Shown: piece after piece, positions 51,908-60,783 of the stretch
Layout: the number at the start of each line of letters is the position of its first letter
Position numbering within the stretch: the first letter of the stretch is position 1
Notes under the pieces: model-generated
What the model saw: only the letters and a program-made list of their open reading frames with translations
Told to the model about the DNA's origin: nothing
The model's database searches: none
Position numbers and translations under genes: made by a program
Assembly: GCA_017303555.1 (NCBI GenBank)
Contig: JAFLCN010000010.1
Location: forward strand, 62,001-126,000
Reading direction: 5' to 3'
DNA length: 64,000 nucleotides
Source: Planctomycetota bacterium
Lineage (GTDB): Bacteria; Planctomycetota; Phycisphaerae; Phycisphaerales; UBA1924

Positions 51908-53074
51908 ATGGCAGCCCCTTCTCCACCTCATCTCCGCATCGGCATCACCTGCTATCCCTCGGTCGGAGGCAGCGGCATCCTCGCCACCTCCCTCGGCGAA
52001 GAGCTCGCGCTCCGCGGCCACGAAGTCCACTTCATCAGCTACGAGCGCCCGTTCCGCCTCAAACTGCCGGCCGAGCGCATCAGCTTTCATCCCGTCGAGA
52101 TCAACGACTACGGGCTCTTCAAGTACCCGGACTACACGCTCCCCCTTTCGGTCAAAATGGCCGAAGTCGCGGCGCAGCACAGGCTCGACATCCTCCACGT
52201 GCACTACGCCGTCCCGCACGCCACCGCCGCGATCCTCGCCCGTTCCATGCTGCCCGAATCGATCCGGCCAAAGGTCGTCACCACGCTCCACGGGACCGAC
52301 ACGACTCTGCTCGGGAAGGACCCCGGCTACGCCCCGGCCCTCCGCCACGCGCTGGCCAGCTCCGATGCGCTCACCGCCGTTTCCACGTTCCTCGCAAACG
52401 AAACGCGCCGACTTCTCGATGCCGGTCGGGCCATCGAAGTCATCCCGAATTTCATCGTCCCCCGCACGCCGCTCCTCACGCGCGAACAGGTCCGCGCCGA
52501 TCTCGGCATCGCCGCCGACCAGACGCTGCTGATCCACAGTTCCAATCTCCGCCCCGGCAAGCGCATCGACCTGCTGCTCGAATCCGTGGCGCTGCTCCCA
52601 AATCCCGATTCCTTCCGCCTCCTCATCCTCGCAGGCGAGAGCTTCGAGCCGCACCGCGCACTCGCCCGGCGCCTCGGGCTCGAAAGCCAGATCCTCGTCC
52701 GCGAACGCGTCGCCGAAGTCGAGGAGTTCATGCAGGCCGCGGATCTCTCCCTTATCACCTCCGAATCCGAGAGCTTCTGCCTCAGCATCGTCGAAGCGAT
52801 GTGGTTCGCCTGCCCCAGCATCAGCACCAACGTCGGCGGCATCCCCGAAGTCATCCAAAGCGGCCGCACCGGCGTGCTCGTCCCCTTCGGCGACCCCCAA
52901 GCCTTCGCCCGCGCAATCGAAGATCTCAAAAACAACCCCGCCCGCCGCGCCACCCTCGGCCAGGCCGCCCGCGATTCCGCCCGATCTCAGTTCTCAGCCG
53001 ATGCGATCGTCCCACGCTACGAGGCGCTCTACCGACGCATCCGCGCTCAGAGCATCCCGCAGTCGATCAAATGA
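51908..53074 (+). CDS. bshA: N-acetyl-alpha-D-glucosaminyl L-malate synthase (BshA)
   Basis: 388 residues from ATG 51908. GT4 glycosyltransferase with the BshA N-terminus IGITCYPSVGGSGILATSLG and ELALRGHEVHFISYERPFRL. KYPDYTLPLSVKMAEVAAQH then ILHVHYAVPHATAA, and TTLHGTDTTLLGKDP follow. The nucleotide-sugar site is LLISESESFCLSIVEAM-like (LITSESESFCLSIVEAMWFA) with NVGGIPEVIQSGRTGVLV. It joins UDP-GlcNAc to L-malate, the first step of bacillithiol synthesis. It is the last gene of the overlapping run. Confidence 0.9.
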   Translation: MAAPSPPHLRIGITCYPSVGGSGILATSLGEELALRGHEVHFISYERPFRLKLPAERISFHPVEINDYGLFKYPDYTLPLSVKMAEVAAQHRLDILHVHYAVPHATAAILARSMLPESIRPKVVTTLHGTDTTLLGKDPGYAPALRHALASSDALTAVSTFLANETRRLLDAGRAIEVIPNFIVPRTPLLTREQVRADLGIAADQTLLIHSSNLRPGKRIDLLLESVALLPNPDSFRLLILAGESFEPHRALARRLGLESQILVRERVAEVEEFMQAADLSLITSESESFCLSIVEAMWFACPSISTNVGGIPEVIQSGRTGVLVPFGDPQAFARAIEDLKNNPARRATLGQAARDSARSQFSADAIVPRYEALYRRIRAQSIPQSIK

Positions 53075-53166
53075 CTCCGACGTAGCCCGAACCCCCGCCG
53101 ATTCCTTCCGGGAATCCTGCCTTTTCAGATTCGGGCGGCGGCAATTCCGGCTGCAACGAAGCAGAC

Positions 53167-53195
53167 TTGACAATAACAACCGAATCGGTTAGTAT
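53167..53195 (+). promoter_or_regulatory. Promoter/operator of the higBA pair
   Basis: TTGACA (53167-53172), 17 nt, TAGTAT (53190-53195). AACCG-AAT-CGGTT (53178-53190) is a perfect palindrome between the boxes, the expected site for HigA autorepression. Initiation would be near 53202, directly before GTG 53203. Confidence 0.6.
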
Positions 53196-53202
53196 GCTGA
53201 TC

Positions 53203-53487
53203 GTGATCGCCAGTTTCGCCGATCCCGACACGCAAGCCCTGTTCCGTCGCGAGCGGCCGCGGCGGATTGACCCCCGCATCCACGGGGCGGCGCTCCGCAA
53301 ACTCCGGTACTTGGACAGTGCCGAGAGTCTGGAAGATTTGAAGGTTCCACCGGGGAATCGGCTGGAAGCACTGAAGGGAAATCGGAGCGGGCGGCATTCG
53401 ATCCGGGTGAATGATCAATGGCGGATCGTGTTCACCTGGCGGGCGGGGCGGGCGTTCGATGTGACGATTGAGGATTACCACGATTGA
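53203..53487 (+). CDS. higB: HigB-type toxin (RelE superfamily)
   Basis: 94 residues from GTG 53203; ATG 53194 would add three. The family pattern is nearly complete: IASFADPDTQALFRRERPRR, ALRKLRYLDSAESLEDLKVP, PPGNRLEALKGNRSGRHSIR and VNDQWRIVFTW then VTIEDYHD. HigB toxins cleave ribosome-bound mRNA. It precedes its antitoxin, the order typical of higBA. Confidence 0.93.
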   Translation: MIASFADPDTQALFRRERPRRIDPRIHGAALRKLRYLDSAESLEDLKVPPGNRLEALKGNRSGRHSIRVNDQWRIVFTWRAGRAFDVTIEDYHD

Positions 53488-53515
53488 CCGAGTTGGGATT
53501 GATGGAGTTGCAACG

Positions 53516-53836
53516 ATGACAACCACTACCCGCACAGGCACCAAGAAACTCGCACCCGTCCATCCCGGCCAAGTGCTGGCGCTGGACTTCTTGGACCCGC
53601 TGGGAATCTCCATGTACCGGCTGGCGAAGGAAACGGGAATCTCGCAGCAACACTTCGGGCGGATCGTGAAGGGCTCGCGGGGAATCACGGCTGATGTTGC
53701 ACTGCGGCTGGCGCGGTACTTCGGCACGTCGGCAAAGCTGTGGATGAACCTTCAGGCGCAGTACGACCTGGACGTGGCCGAGGACACCACGGGCCGGACG
53801 ATCGAGAAGCGGGTGCGGCACTACAAGGCCGCGTGA
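53516..53836 (+). CDS. higA: HigA-type antitoxin
   Basis: 106 residues from ATG 53516 (ggag upstream). HPGQVLALDFLDPLGISMYR then LAKETGISQQHFGRIVKGSR form the XRE helix-turn-helix of HigA, followed by ITADVALRLARYFGTSAKLW and MNLQAQYDL. It neutralises HigB and represses the operon. An N-terminal Thr/Lys-rich stretch of about twelve residues precedes the domain. Confidence 0.94.
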   Translation: MTTTTRTGTKKLAPVHPGQVLALDFLDPLGISMYRLAKETGISQQHFGRIVKGSRGITADVALRLARYFGTSAKLWMNLQAQYDLDVAEDTTGRTIEKRVRHYKAA

Positions 53837-53887
53837 TCGCGAGCATGCCCCGCGAGCGCGAGCGTGGCGCGTCGAAGCGGATTCTGA

Positions 53888-54169
53888 TCCGGGATGCCGC
53901 GGGCGAACATGAACACCGAAGCCGTGGCGATGGGGCACTACCTCAAGGTCAGGGATTCCGACTTCGCCCGCACCTCATGGGAGACGACGTTCTCAAAAGC
54001 GGGGCCGATTCGGGCGCACACTGGCGCGGAATCGGCGGGTCTGAAGGTCAGTGGCTTAAAAGGCGAGTTCGTGGAAGTCCATTCAGGACAGGCGGATGCG
54101 CACTCTGTCGCTTCCAGCCAAACAGCGAAAGTGACCCCGATGGGATTCGAACCCATGTCCCCACCGTGA
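53888..54169 (+). pseudogene. C-terminal remnant of a tyrosine recombinase (integrase)
   Basis: After an in-frame stop at 53885-53887 the frame reads TEAVAMGHYLKVRDSDFART, matching the catalytic-Tyr region and C-terminal tail of planctomycete phage-type tyrosine recombinases (AVAxxHYLxVxDxDFxRA). The rest of the recombinase is absent upstream, where higA stands. The frame then runs into the tRNA-Glu gene, which is where such integrases recombine. It looks like the leftover end of an integrated element. The match is by eye and short. Confidence 0.55.
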
Positions 54170-54206
54170 AAGGGTGGTGTCCTAGACCGGGCTAGACGAC
54201 GGGGCC
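54132..54206 (-). tRNA. tRNA-Glu (anticodon TTC)
   Basis: Minus strand: acceptor ggccccg with cggggtc, D-arm gtctagcccggtctaggac, anticodon loop ctttcac (TTC) in a ccacc/ggtgg stem, T-arm atgggttcgaatcccat. 75 nt with discriminator A; CCA is not encoded. Its 3' end lies within the recombinase remnant. Confidence 0.94.
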
Positions 54207-54304
54207 CCGGAGGGAGCAACCGTAGGTGCCATCACCCCCGTTGGCAACGTGCCGCGCCGTGCATCTCTCAGGCTCGATTCGCCCGGTTTCCCCCTCGTGC
54301 ACAC

Positions 54305-55537
54305 CTATCCCAGCCGCGCCAGCACCGCCGAAAAATCGTCCCCCAGAACCTCCCCGACCGTCATCGACTTCACCTTCCGGTACAGCTCATCCAAACACGC
54401 CGGCGTGCCCGTGTCCTGCTTCGAAATGAACTCCCGAATTCCCTCCACCCCCCAGATCTTCCCCGGCGACTCGAACACCTCGAACGCGCCGTCGCTGTAA
54501 ATAAACAGCACCGCATCCCGCGGCACATCCGCCGTCAGCGTCTCAAAATCAACATCCGGAACAACGCCGATCGGTGGCCCCGGGCACTCCAACTCGCGCA
54601 CCGTCGTCCCGGTCGCCCCGCGTTCCAGGATCATCGCCGGCGGATGCCCGCCCCCCGAGTACCGCAGCTTCCGCGTGCTCCGCTCGAACACGCCGTACCA
54701 GATCGTGAAGAACATGCCGCCGTGCGTTCCCATCGGAAACGCCGCGTTCAGTTTGCTCAGCACGCTCGATGGATCGCGCAGGTCCGCCCCGCCGATTCCG
54801 CTGCTCCGCACCGAGTTCATCGCCGAAACGCCAAGCAGCGCGGGCCCCACGCCGTGCCCGCACACATCCAGCACATACATCGCGACGTGATCGTCGTCGA
54901 TCACGAAGTAATCGAAGCAATCTCCGCCGAGCGATGCCGAGGGCACAAACCGCCACTCGATCGTCAGGGGCGAGTGCATCGGTTCCGGCAGCAGGCTCTG
55001 CACGTACTGCGCCGCCTTATTCAGTTCATTCGCCAGCGCCGCCTGGCTTGCGCGCAGCGCCTCGAACGCGAGATTCCTCTGCACCAGCGAAAGATACCCC
55101 CGCGAGTGATACCGGATGCGTGCCACCAGTTCCGTCGGGTCCGGCAGCTTGACAATGTAATCATTCGCCCCGCGCGCAAACGCTTCCGCCTTGGTCGTTC
55201 CCTCTTCCTTCGAGCTCAAAACCACGATCGGCGTCAGCACCGTCGCCGCCTGCGCCCGATACTGCTTCACAAGTTCCAGCCCGTCCGCATCCGGCATCAC
55301 CAGGTCCTGCAGGATCACCGTCGGCTGCAACTTCGCCGCCATCGCGACCGCTTCCTGCCCCTTCTGGCAGAAGTGAAAACGAATCCCTTCCTGCCTCGCT
55401 CCCGCGCTCGCCGCGGCAGTGGCAAGGATCCGGCGCACCGCTTCACCGATGATCAACTGATCGTCCACCAGCAGCACGACGCACGTCTCCGGTGCCGCGA
55501 ACGCGCCCGAATCGATCCCTGTTGCCGGCTGCATCAC
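54305..55537 (-). CDS. Response regulator with SpoIIE-type PP2C phosphatase output
   Basis: 410 residues. Receiver domain with LLVDDQLIIGEAVRRILA, VILQDLVMPDADGLELVKQY (phospho-Asp) and GANDYIVKLPD (Lys). After a coiled-coil linker, the phosphatase domain shows SLGGDCFDYFVIDDDHVAMY, DVCGHGVGPALLGVSAMNS, YSGGGHPP and VLGDDFSAVLARL, with the metal-binding Asp residues intact. Such proteins dephosphorylate anti-sigma-factor antagonists or related Ser/Thr-phosphorylated switches. It is the last gene of the chemosensory operon, overlapping the HD-GYP gene by 4 nt. Confidence 0.9.
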   Translation of the reverse strand: MMQPATGIDSGAFAAPETCVVLLVDDQLIIGEAVRRILATAAASAGARQEGIRFHFCQKGQEAVAMAAKLQPTVILQDLVMPDADGLELVKQYRAQAATVLTPIVVLSSKEEGTTKAEAFARGANDYIVKLPDPTELVARIRYHSRGYLSLVQRNLAFEALRASQAALANELNKAAQYVQSLLPEPMHSPLTIEWRFVPSASLGGDCFDYFVIDDDHVAMYVLDVCGHGVGPALLGVSAMNSVRSSGIGGADLRDPSSVLSKLNAAFPMGTHGGMFFTIWYGVFERSTRKLRYSGGGHPPAMILERGATGTTVRELECPGPPIGVVPDVDFETLTADVPRDAVLFIYSDGAFEVFESPGKIWGVEGIREFISKQDTGTPACLDELYRKVKSMTVGEVLGDDFSAVLARLG

Positions 55538-56739
55538 GGTTTCTCCTTAACCTCGCTCGCCCGCTCCTCACCCTCGTGAAACTGGCTCCCCGCCAGTTGG
55601 AACACCGCGTCGCACTTCTCAAGTGCATCCACCACCAGCGGGTCGAATTGCGTTCCCCGCCCCGCGACAATCATCCTCACGGCTTCCGCGTGGGGCATCG
55701 CGGGCTTGTATACCCGCTTGGATGTCAGCGCGTCGTACACGTCCGCAACGCTCACGATGCGTGCCTCCAGCGGAATGTCCTCACCCTTGAGTTTCCTCGG
55801 ATATCCGTTCCCGTCCCATCGCTCGTGGTGGCACGCCGCGATATTCCGTGCCATCCGCAACAATTCATCCCCCGGCTGCCGCGCCAGGATCGCGTTCAGC
55901 GCATCCGCCCCGATCCCCGGATGCTTCTCGATCTCCAGCCGCTCTTCCGGCGTCAACTTCCCCGGCTTGAGCAGCACCGCATCCGGGATTCCCACCTTCC
56001 CGATGTCGTGCAGCGACGATGCAAGCTGCAAGTTCATATTCCACTCATCCGTCAATTCCGGCATCGTCGCCCGAAGCTGCTCCGCCAGCACGCGGCTGTA
56101 CGCCGCGATCCGCTCCAGATGAAGCCCCGTATCCGTGTCGCGGCTTTCCGCCAGCTTCGCCAGCGCGAAAATCAGCGTGTTCCGCGCGTTCACTGATTCG
56201 GCCTTCCGCTCGGCGATCTGCCGCCGCCGCTCCGATTCCGCAAACGCCCGCGCACGCAGCTGCGCCCGATACCCGCCCGAGTGATACCGGATCCGCGCCA
56301 GCAATTCGGCCGCATCCGGCAGCTTCACGATGTAATCGTTCGCCCCGTTCGCAAACGCCTGCGCCTTCGTCACGCCCTCTTCCTTCGAGCTGAGCACGAC
56401 GATCGGCGTCTGCTTCGTCGCTTCCTGCGCGCGATATTGCTTGACCAGGTCCAGCCCATCCGCCCCCGGCATGACGAGATCTTGCAGAATGACCGTCGGC
56501 CCGATCCGCGCCGCCGTCGCGATCGCTTCTTCCGCCTTCTGGCAGAAATGGAAGCGGATCGCGCTCTGTCCAGCCCCCGCCCCAGCCCCAGCCCCAGTCC
56601 CAGTCCCAGTCCCAGCCCCAGCCAAAATCCGGCGCACCGCTTCCCCGATGATCATCTGGTCATCGACCAACAACACAACGACCTCATCGCTCGCGTGCGC
56701 AGCCCCCGCATCGACCGATGGTGTTCCCTGCTCGCTCAT
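55534..56739 (-). CDS. Response regulator with HD-GYP output (predicted c-di-GMP phosphodiesterase)
   Basis: 401 residues from ATG 56739; the longer open frame upstream overlaps cheB and is spurious. The receiver is almost the same as in the neighbouring phosphatase (VVLLVDDQMIIGEAVRRILA, VILQDLVMPGADGLDLVKQY, GANDYIVKLPD) with an extra Gly/Ala/Thr repeat after the first helix. The HD-GYP domain has ASSLHDIGKVGIPD and CHHERWDGNGYP with all metal ligands, so it should hydrolyse c-di-GMP. ATGA overlap with cheB. Confidence 0.92.
   Translation of the reverse strand: MSEQGTPSVDAGAAHASDEVVVLLVDDQMIIGEAVRRILAGAGTGTGTGAGAGAGAGQSAIRFHFCQKAEEAIATAARIGPTVILQDLVMPGADGLDLVKQYRAQEATKQTPIVVLSSKEEGVTKAQAFANGANDYIVKLPDAAELLARIRYHSGGYRAQLRARAFAESERRRQIAERKAESVNARNTLIFALAKLAESRDTDTGLHLERIAAYSRVLAEQLRATMPELTDEWNMNLQLASSLHDIGKVGIPDAVLLKPGKLTPEERLEIEKHPGIGADALNAILARQPGDELLRMARNIAACHHERWDGNGYPRKLKGEDIPLEARIVSVADVYDALTSKRVYKPAMPHAEAVRMIVAGRGTQFDPLVVDALEKCDAVFQLAGSQFHEGEERASEVKEKP
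56571..56623. repeat. Hexanucleotide tandem repeat inside the HD-GYP regulator receiver
   Basis: About eight units of ccagcc/ccagtc. On the minus strand they encode AGAGTGTGTGAGAGAGAG between alpha-1 and beta-2 of the receiver, where the paralogous regulator has only ATAAASAGARQEG. A gain or loss of one unit adds or removes two residues without changing the frame. Confidence 0.85.
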
Positions 56740-57764
56740 CCCGCGCCTTTCTTCGACATCGCCTGCACGATCGCTCCGCCGATCGCATCCGCGTGCAGCA
56801 CTTCCATCGCAGCACCCGCCTCCACGCACGCCCCCGGCATTCCCCACACCACGCTGCTCTCGCGGTCCTGCGCAATCGTGTGCCATCCCGCCCGTTTCAA
56901 TTTCGTCATCCCGCTCGCGCCGTCGCGCCCCATCCCCGTCAGCACGACCGCAACGCCCCGCGCCACCAGCGGCCCGCACAGGCTCTCGAAGAACACATCG
57001 ACCGACGGCCGGAAGACCTCCTCCTTCGGGTGCGCCGTGTAGACCAGCCTGCCCCCGCTGTCGAGCACGAGATGGTCGCCGGTCGCCGCCAGCGCGATCC
57101 TCCCGGGCATCACGCTTTCTCCCGGCACGACAATCCGGATCGAATGCCCCGTCTCCCCACTCAGCCACGAGGCCAGCCCCTCCGCAAACTGAATGTCCAC
57201 ATGCTGCACGATCACAACCGGCCACTTCACGGGTTTGGGTAGCGCCTTGAGAATCTTGGCCAGCGCCATCGGCCCGCCAGTCGAGGCTCCGATCGCCAGC
57301 AGCGGGGGAGTCGGCAACTGCGTTTCAGTTGAAACCGGGACAAACGCCGGCGCAGCGCTCGGCCCGCCCCCGCCCGAAATCATCCGGATCGCCTGCACCT
57401 TCCGCACCAGCGACTCGGCGCGCTCCACCGTCCCACCCGGTCCGAGCCCCGGCGTCTCCACCGCATCGAGAGCTCCCGCCCCCAGCGCCTCAAACACCTT
57501 GCTCGAGTTCCCTTCCACCGTCGCCGTCACCACCAGGATCGGGCACGGCGTCTTCGCCATGATCCGCCGCGTCGCCTCGACGCCGTTCATCACCGGCATC
57601 AGCATGTCCATCAGAATGATGTCCGGCCGATCCTGCGCGCACTTCTCGACCGCCTGCTTCCCATCCTCCGCGATCCACGCGATCGTCGCGCCGGGGATCA
57701 TCGCCACCGCGCGCCGCAGCACCTCGATCGCCAACTTCAGGTCATTCACGATCGCGATCCGCAT
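56736..57764 (-). CDS. cheB: Chemosensory methylesterase CheB (WspF-like)
   Basis: 342 residues. Receiver: MRIAIVNDLKLAIEVLRRAV, with IVND in place of IVDD, a feature of WspF, and DIILMDMLMPVMNGVEATRR (Asp53). Methylesterase: GASTGGPMALA (catalytic Ser), IVQHVDIQFAEGLASWL (His) and LTGMGRDGASGM (Asp). It demethylates the array receptor to adapt the signal. It shares TAATG with cheA and overlaps the HD-GYP gene by 4 nt. Confidence 0.95.
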   Translation of the reverse strand: MRIAIVNDLKLAIEVLRRAVAMIPGATIAWIAEDGKQAVEKCAQDRPDIILMDMLMPVMNGVEATRRIMAKTPCPILVVTATVEGNSSKVFEALGAGALDAVETPGLGPGGTVERAESLVRKVQAIRMISGGGGPSAAPAFVPVSTETQLPTPPLLAIGASTGGPMALAKILKALPKPVKWPVVIVQHVDIQFAEGLASWLSGETGHSIRIVVPGESVMPGRIALAATGDHLVLDSGGRLVYTAHPKEEVFRPSVDVFFESLCGPLVARGVAVVLTGMGRDGASGMTKLKRAGWHTIAQDRESSVVWGMPGACVEAGAAMEVLHADAIGGAIVQAMSKKGAG

Positions 57765-60181
57765 TACGTAGGGGCTCCGATCAGGTCTTCCACCATACGG
57801 ATCAGCGAATCGTCGTGGAAACTGCTCTTCGTCAGATACGCATTCGCCCCCGCATCCAGCCCCGCCAGCCGATCCTCCTCGCGGTCCTTGTACGACACGA
57901 TAATCACCGGCAGATCCGCAAATCGCGCCTCTTTTCGCAGCGCACGAATCAGCTCAATCCCCGTCATCCGCGGCATGTCCACATCCGTCACCAGCAAATC
58001 AAACTTCCCCGCCTTCAGCGCGTTCAGCCCTTCCTTCCCGTCCACCGCGATCTCGACGTGATACCCGCGCCGCTGGAGCAACTGCCGCTCCACTTCCCGC
58101 ACCGTGATCGAGTCGTCCACCACCAGGATCCGCCGACGCATGCTCTGCTGCGCCTCCGCAATCCGCGCGGCAACCCCGAGCGGTCTTCCTTCCTGCAGCA
58201 ACTGCTTCACCGACCGCAGCAGATCATCCACATCCACAACAAACACAGGAATGCCGTCCGCGCGAATCGCCGCCGCGGAAATGTGCGCAACCGTTCCCAA
58301 CCGCGGATCGAGAGGCCGGATGACCAGGTCCTCCTCGCCGCACACCTCATCCACAATCAGCCCGCACAGCTCATCATTCCGCCCGCCGATCACCAGCACC
58401 GAAAGCAAAGCGCCGCTCGCCGCCGGTTCGTCGCCCCCCAGCATGTCGCTCGCCCGCAGCAATCCCACCGATTGCTCATCCAGCGTGAATTGCTGCCGCC
58501 CCTGCACCGGGCGAACATCCTCGCGGGCGACAAGCGCAACACGGTGCAGCCGCGCCAGCGGCACCGCAAACAACTGCCCGCCGATCCGCACCAGCGCCGC
58601 CCGCAAAACCGACCGCGTCACCGGCAGCCGCATGACGAAGCGGGTCCCCTTTCCCGGCTCCGATTCGAGCGTGATCGTCCCCGAAACTCCCTGCACCATC
58701 GACATCACCACGTCCAGCCCGACGCCGCGCCCCGAAATTTCCGTCACCGCCTGCTTTGTCGAGAACCCCGGCAGGAAAGGGAACTCCATGAGCTCCGGCC
58801 TGGTCAATCGCGCCGCCGTCGCCTCGTCCACCATCCGGCGCTCGACCACCTTCCGTCGAATCGCCTCCGGGTCGATGCCCGCGCCATCATCCTGAACCTC
58901 GACCACCAGCATCCCGCTCTGGTGCCGCGCCGTGAGCTTGATCGTCGCCTTCGGTGTCTTCCCCTTCGCGATCCGATCGGCCTCCGGCTCCACCCCGTGA
59001 TCAAGACTGTTGCGGATCATGTGCGTCAACGGCGATTCCAGCTTCTGCAGAATCTCCCGATCGACCTCGACCCCGCCCCCCTGCATCTGAAACTCGACCG
59101 ACTTGTTCAATTGCCGCGCGATGTCCCGCACCATCCGCGGGAATGCCGAAGCGCCCTCCGAAAACGGCCGCATCCGACTCCGCAGCACCTCGGTGTACAG
59201 CGCACCGGAAAGCTCCTCGACGCGCCGCACCGTCTCCTCAAACCGCGTCGAATGCTCGAGCACCGCGCCCCGCAGCCGCCCCGTTTCCGCGCCGAGCGAT
59301 GCCAGCCACTCATCGATCTGATCGTCGCCCTTCTTGCTCGCATGCGGATCGGTCCCGGTCTGCCGCTCGATGTGCTTCCCGACCTGCCTTCTCGATTCGT
59401 GTACCTTCTCGCGCAGCGACTCCACGCCGTTCTCAAGCGCCCTCTCGCGTGCACGCAGATTCTCCGACAGCGCACGCAGCGCCTGCATCCGCGATGCCTC
59501 CACCGTTGATTCGCCCGCCAGCGAAAGCATCCGATTCAGCACATCCGAAGCCACCCGCACGCTCGCCGCGGCCGTTTCCGCCGCCTCCTTCGCCGGAGCA
59601 GCCGATCGCGACTCCAAAACCGGACTCGGCACGACCGCTGGCTGGATCGCCACCGGCGTTTCAATCGGTTTCGCCTCCGCTGCGATTACGACAGCTTCCG
59701 CCGCACCAGCAGCCGGAACAGATGGCATCGGGGCCGCCTCGCCCGCCGCGGCCGACTTCTCCGGCGCGCCCGCACCCACCGGAGCCTTCAACTCCGCAAC
59801 AAGCCCATCAATCCGCGCAGCCTGCGACGCCGTCCACGGCGAAAGCTCCGCTTCCGAAATCGCCCGAATCTCCGCCAGCACATCCACGCCGCGCAAAAGC
59901 TGGTCAACCCGCCCGGCGCTCAGCATCTCCTTCCCGCTCTTCGCGGCAAGGAAGCACTCCTCCATCACATGCGCCAGCGTCACGATCACATCGAGTCCGA
60001 CAATCCGCGCCGCCCCCTTGATCGAGTGCGCCGCTCTCATCAACGGCTCCACCGCCGATGTATCCCCCGGCGATTTCTCCAGCGCCAGCAACCCCTGCGT
60101 CAGCGCCTCGCAATGAGATTCCGCTTCGAGCTTGAAGAGCTCGAGCAGCGAGACGCCCGCAAATCCACCATCATCACTCAT
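57764..60181 (-). CDS. cheA: Hybrid CheA kinase with C-terminal receiver (WspE-like)
   Basis: 805 residues. Hpt domain with LMRAAHSIKGAARIVGL (phospho-His52), a Pro/Ala/Glu-rich linker, a dimerisation/ATPase core (SPLTHMIRNSLDHGVEPEAD, VQDDGAGIDPEAIRRK, GRGVGLDVVMSMVQGVSG), a CheW-like domain, and a receiver at the end (LVVDDSITVREVERQLLQRR, LLVTDVDMPRMTGIELIRAL). The single Hpt plus terminal receiver is the WspE architecture. It overlaps the CheW gene before it by 4 nt. Confidence 0.95.
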   Translation of the reverse strand: MSDDGGFAGVSLLELFKLEAESHCEALTQGLLALEKSPGDTSAVEPLMRAAHSIKGAARIVGLDVIVTLAHVMEECFLAAKSGKEMLSAGRVDQLLRGVDVLAEIRAISEAELSPWTASQAARIDGLVAELKAPVGAGAPEKSAAAGEAAPMPSVPAAGAAEAVVIAAEAKPIETPVAIQPAVVPSPVLESRSAAPAKEAAETAAASVRVASDVLNRMLSLAGESTVEASRMQALRALSENLRARERALENGVESLREKVHESRRQVGKHIERQTGTDPHASKKGDDQIDEWLASLGAETGRLRGAVLEHSTRFEETVRRVEELSGALYTEVLRSRMRPFSEGASAFPRMVRDIARQLNKSVEFQMQGGGVEVDREILQKLESPLTHMIRNSLDHGVEPEADRIAKGKTPKATIKLTARHQSGMLVVEVQDDGAGIDPEAIRRKVVERRMVDEATAARLTRPELMEFPFLPGFSTKQAVTEISGRGVGLDVVMSMVQGVSGTITLESEPGKGTRFVMRLPVTRSVLRAALVRIGGQLFAVPLARLHRVALVAREDVRPVQGRQQFTLDEQSVGLLRASDMLGGDEPAASGALLSVLVIGGRNDELCGLIVDEVCGEEDLVIRPLDPRLGTVAHISAAAIRADGIPVFVVDVDDLLRSVKQLLQEGRPLGVAARIAEAQQSMRRRILVVDDSITVREVERQLLQRRGYHVEIAVDGKEGLNALKAGKFDLLVTDVDMPRMTGIELIRALRKEARFADLPVIIVSYKDREEDRLAGLDAGANAYLTKSSFHDDSLIRMVEDLIGAPT

Positions 60182-60783
60182 GCAAGCCCCGCCTTGAATC
60201 CCGCCAGCACCTGTTCACCGTCCAGCACGGTCACCGCCCGACCTTCCACCTCCGCCAGCCCCAGCACAAACGCGCCGAGCGAATGCTCCACCGTCAACGG
60301 AGCCGCCGCAAGCGTCCCCGGATTGATCCGCCCGATCCCGTGCAGCGAATCCACTTCAAACGCCCAGCTCGCGTTCGCCGGCCCGATGACCATCGTCCGA
60401 AGCGATTCGCCCGCCTCCGTCTCGCGAGCCCTCAGCCCGAGCAGCCTGCGCAGATCGCCGCACAGCACCAGTTCGCCCCGCACATTGCACATGCCCCGCA
60501 GCACGCCCGACGAACGGTGGGGGATCCGCACCGGCGGCGCATACGGCGTCACCCGACGCACAACGCTCGCCGCAAGCGCCAGCGTTTCGCCCTCAAGCCC
60601 GAAGAGCACAATCCCGACGCGCCCGCTCTCGCCCGCATCCGCGCGAACCGCCGCCTCATCCGTCGCACCCCGCAAATCCGCGATCGAAACCGGCCGATCC
60701 AGCAGCCTCTCGAGCGCATCGCGTCCCGCCGAGCCGTTTCCCGCTTCGTGGCGATCACCAGCGCTGTTCGGAGTCAAGCTCAT
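60178..60783 (-). CDS. cheW: CheW-like coupling protein (WspD position)
   Basis: 201 residues. An N-terminal extension of about 55 polar residues precedes the CheW fold: VGIVLFGLEGETLALAASVV, VRRVTPYAPPVRIPHR and GMCNVRGELVLCGDLRRLLG. It couples receptor and CheA. Overlaps cheR and cheA by 4 nt each. Second of two CheW genes in the operon, as in wsp. Confidence 0.88.
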   Translation of the reverse strand: MSLTPNSAGDRHEAGNGSAGRDALERLLDRPVSIADLRGATDEAAVRADAGESGRVGIVLFGLEGETLALAASVVRRVTPYAPPVRIPHRSSGVLRGMCNVRGELVLCGDLRRLLGLRARETEAGESLRTMVIGPANASWAFEVDSLHGIGRINPGTLAAAPLTVEHSLGAFVLGLAEVEGRAVTVLDGEQVLAGFKAGLA

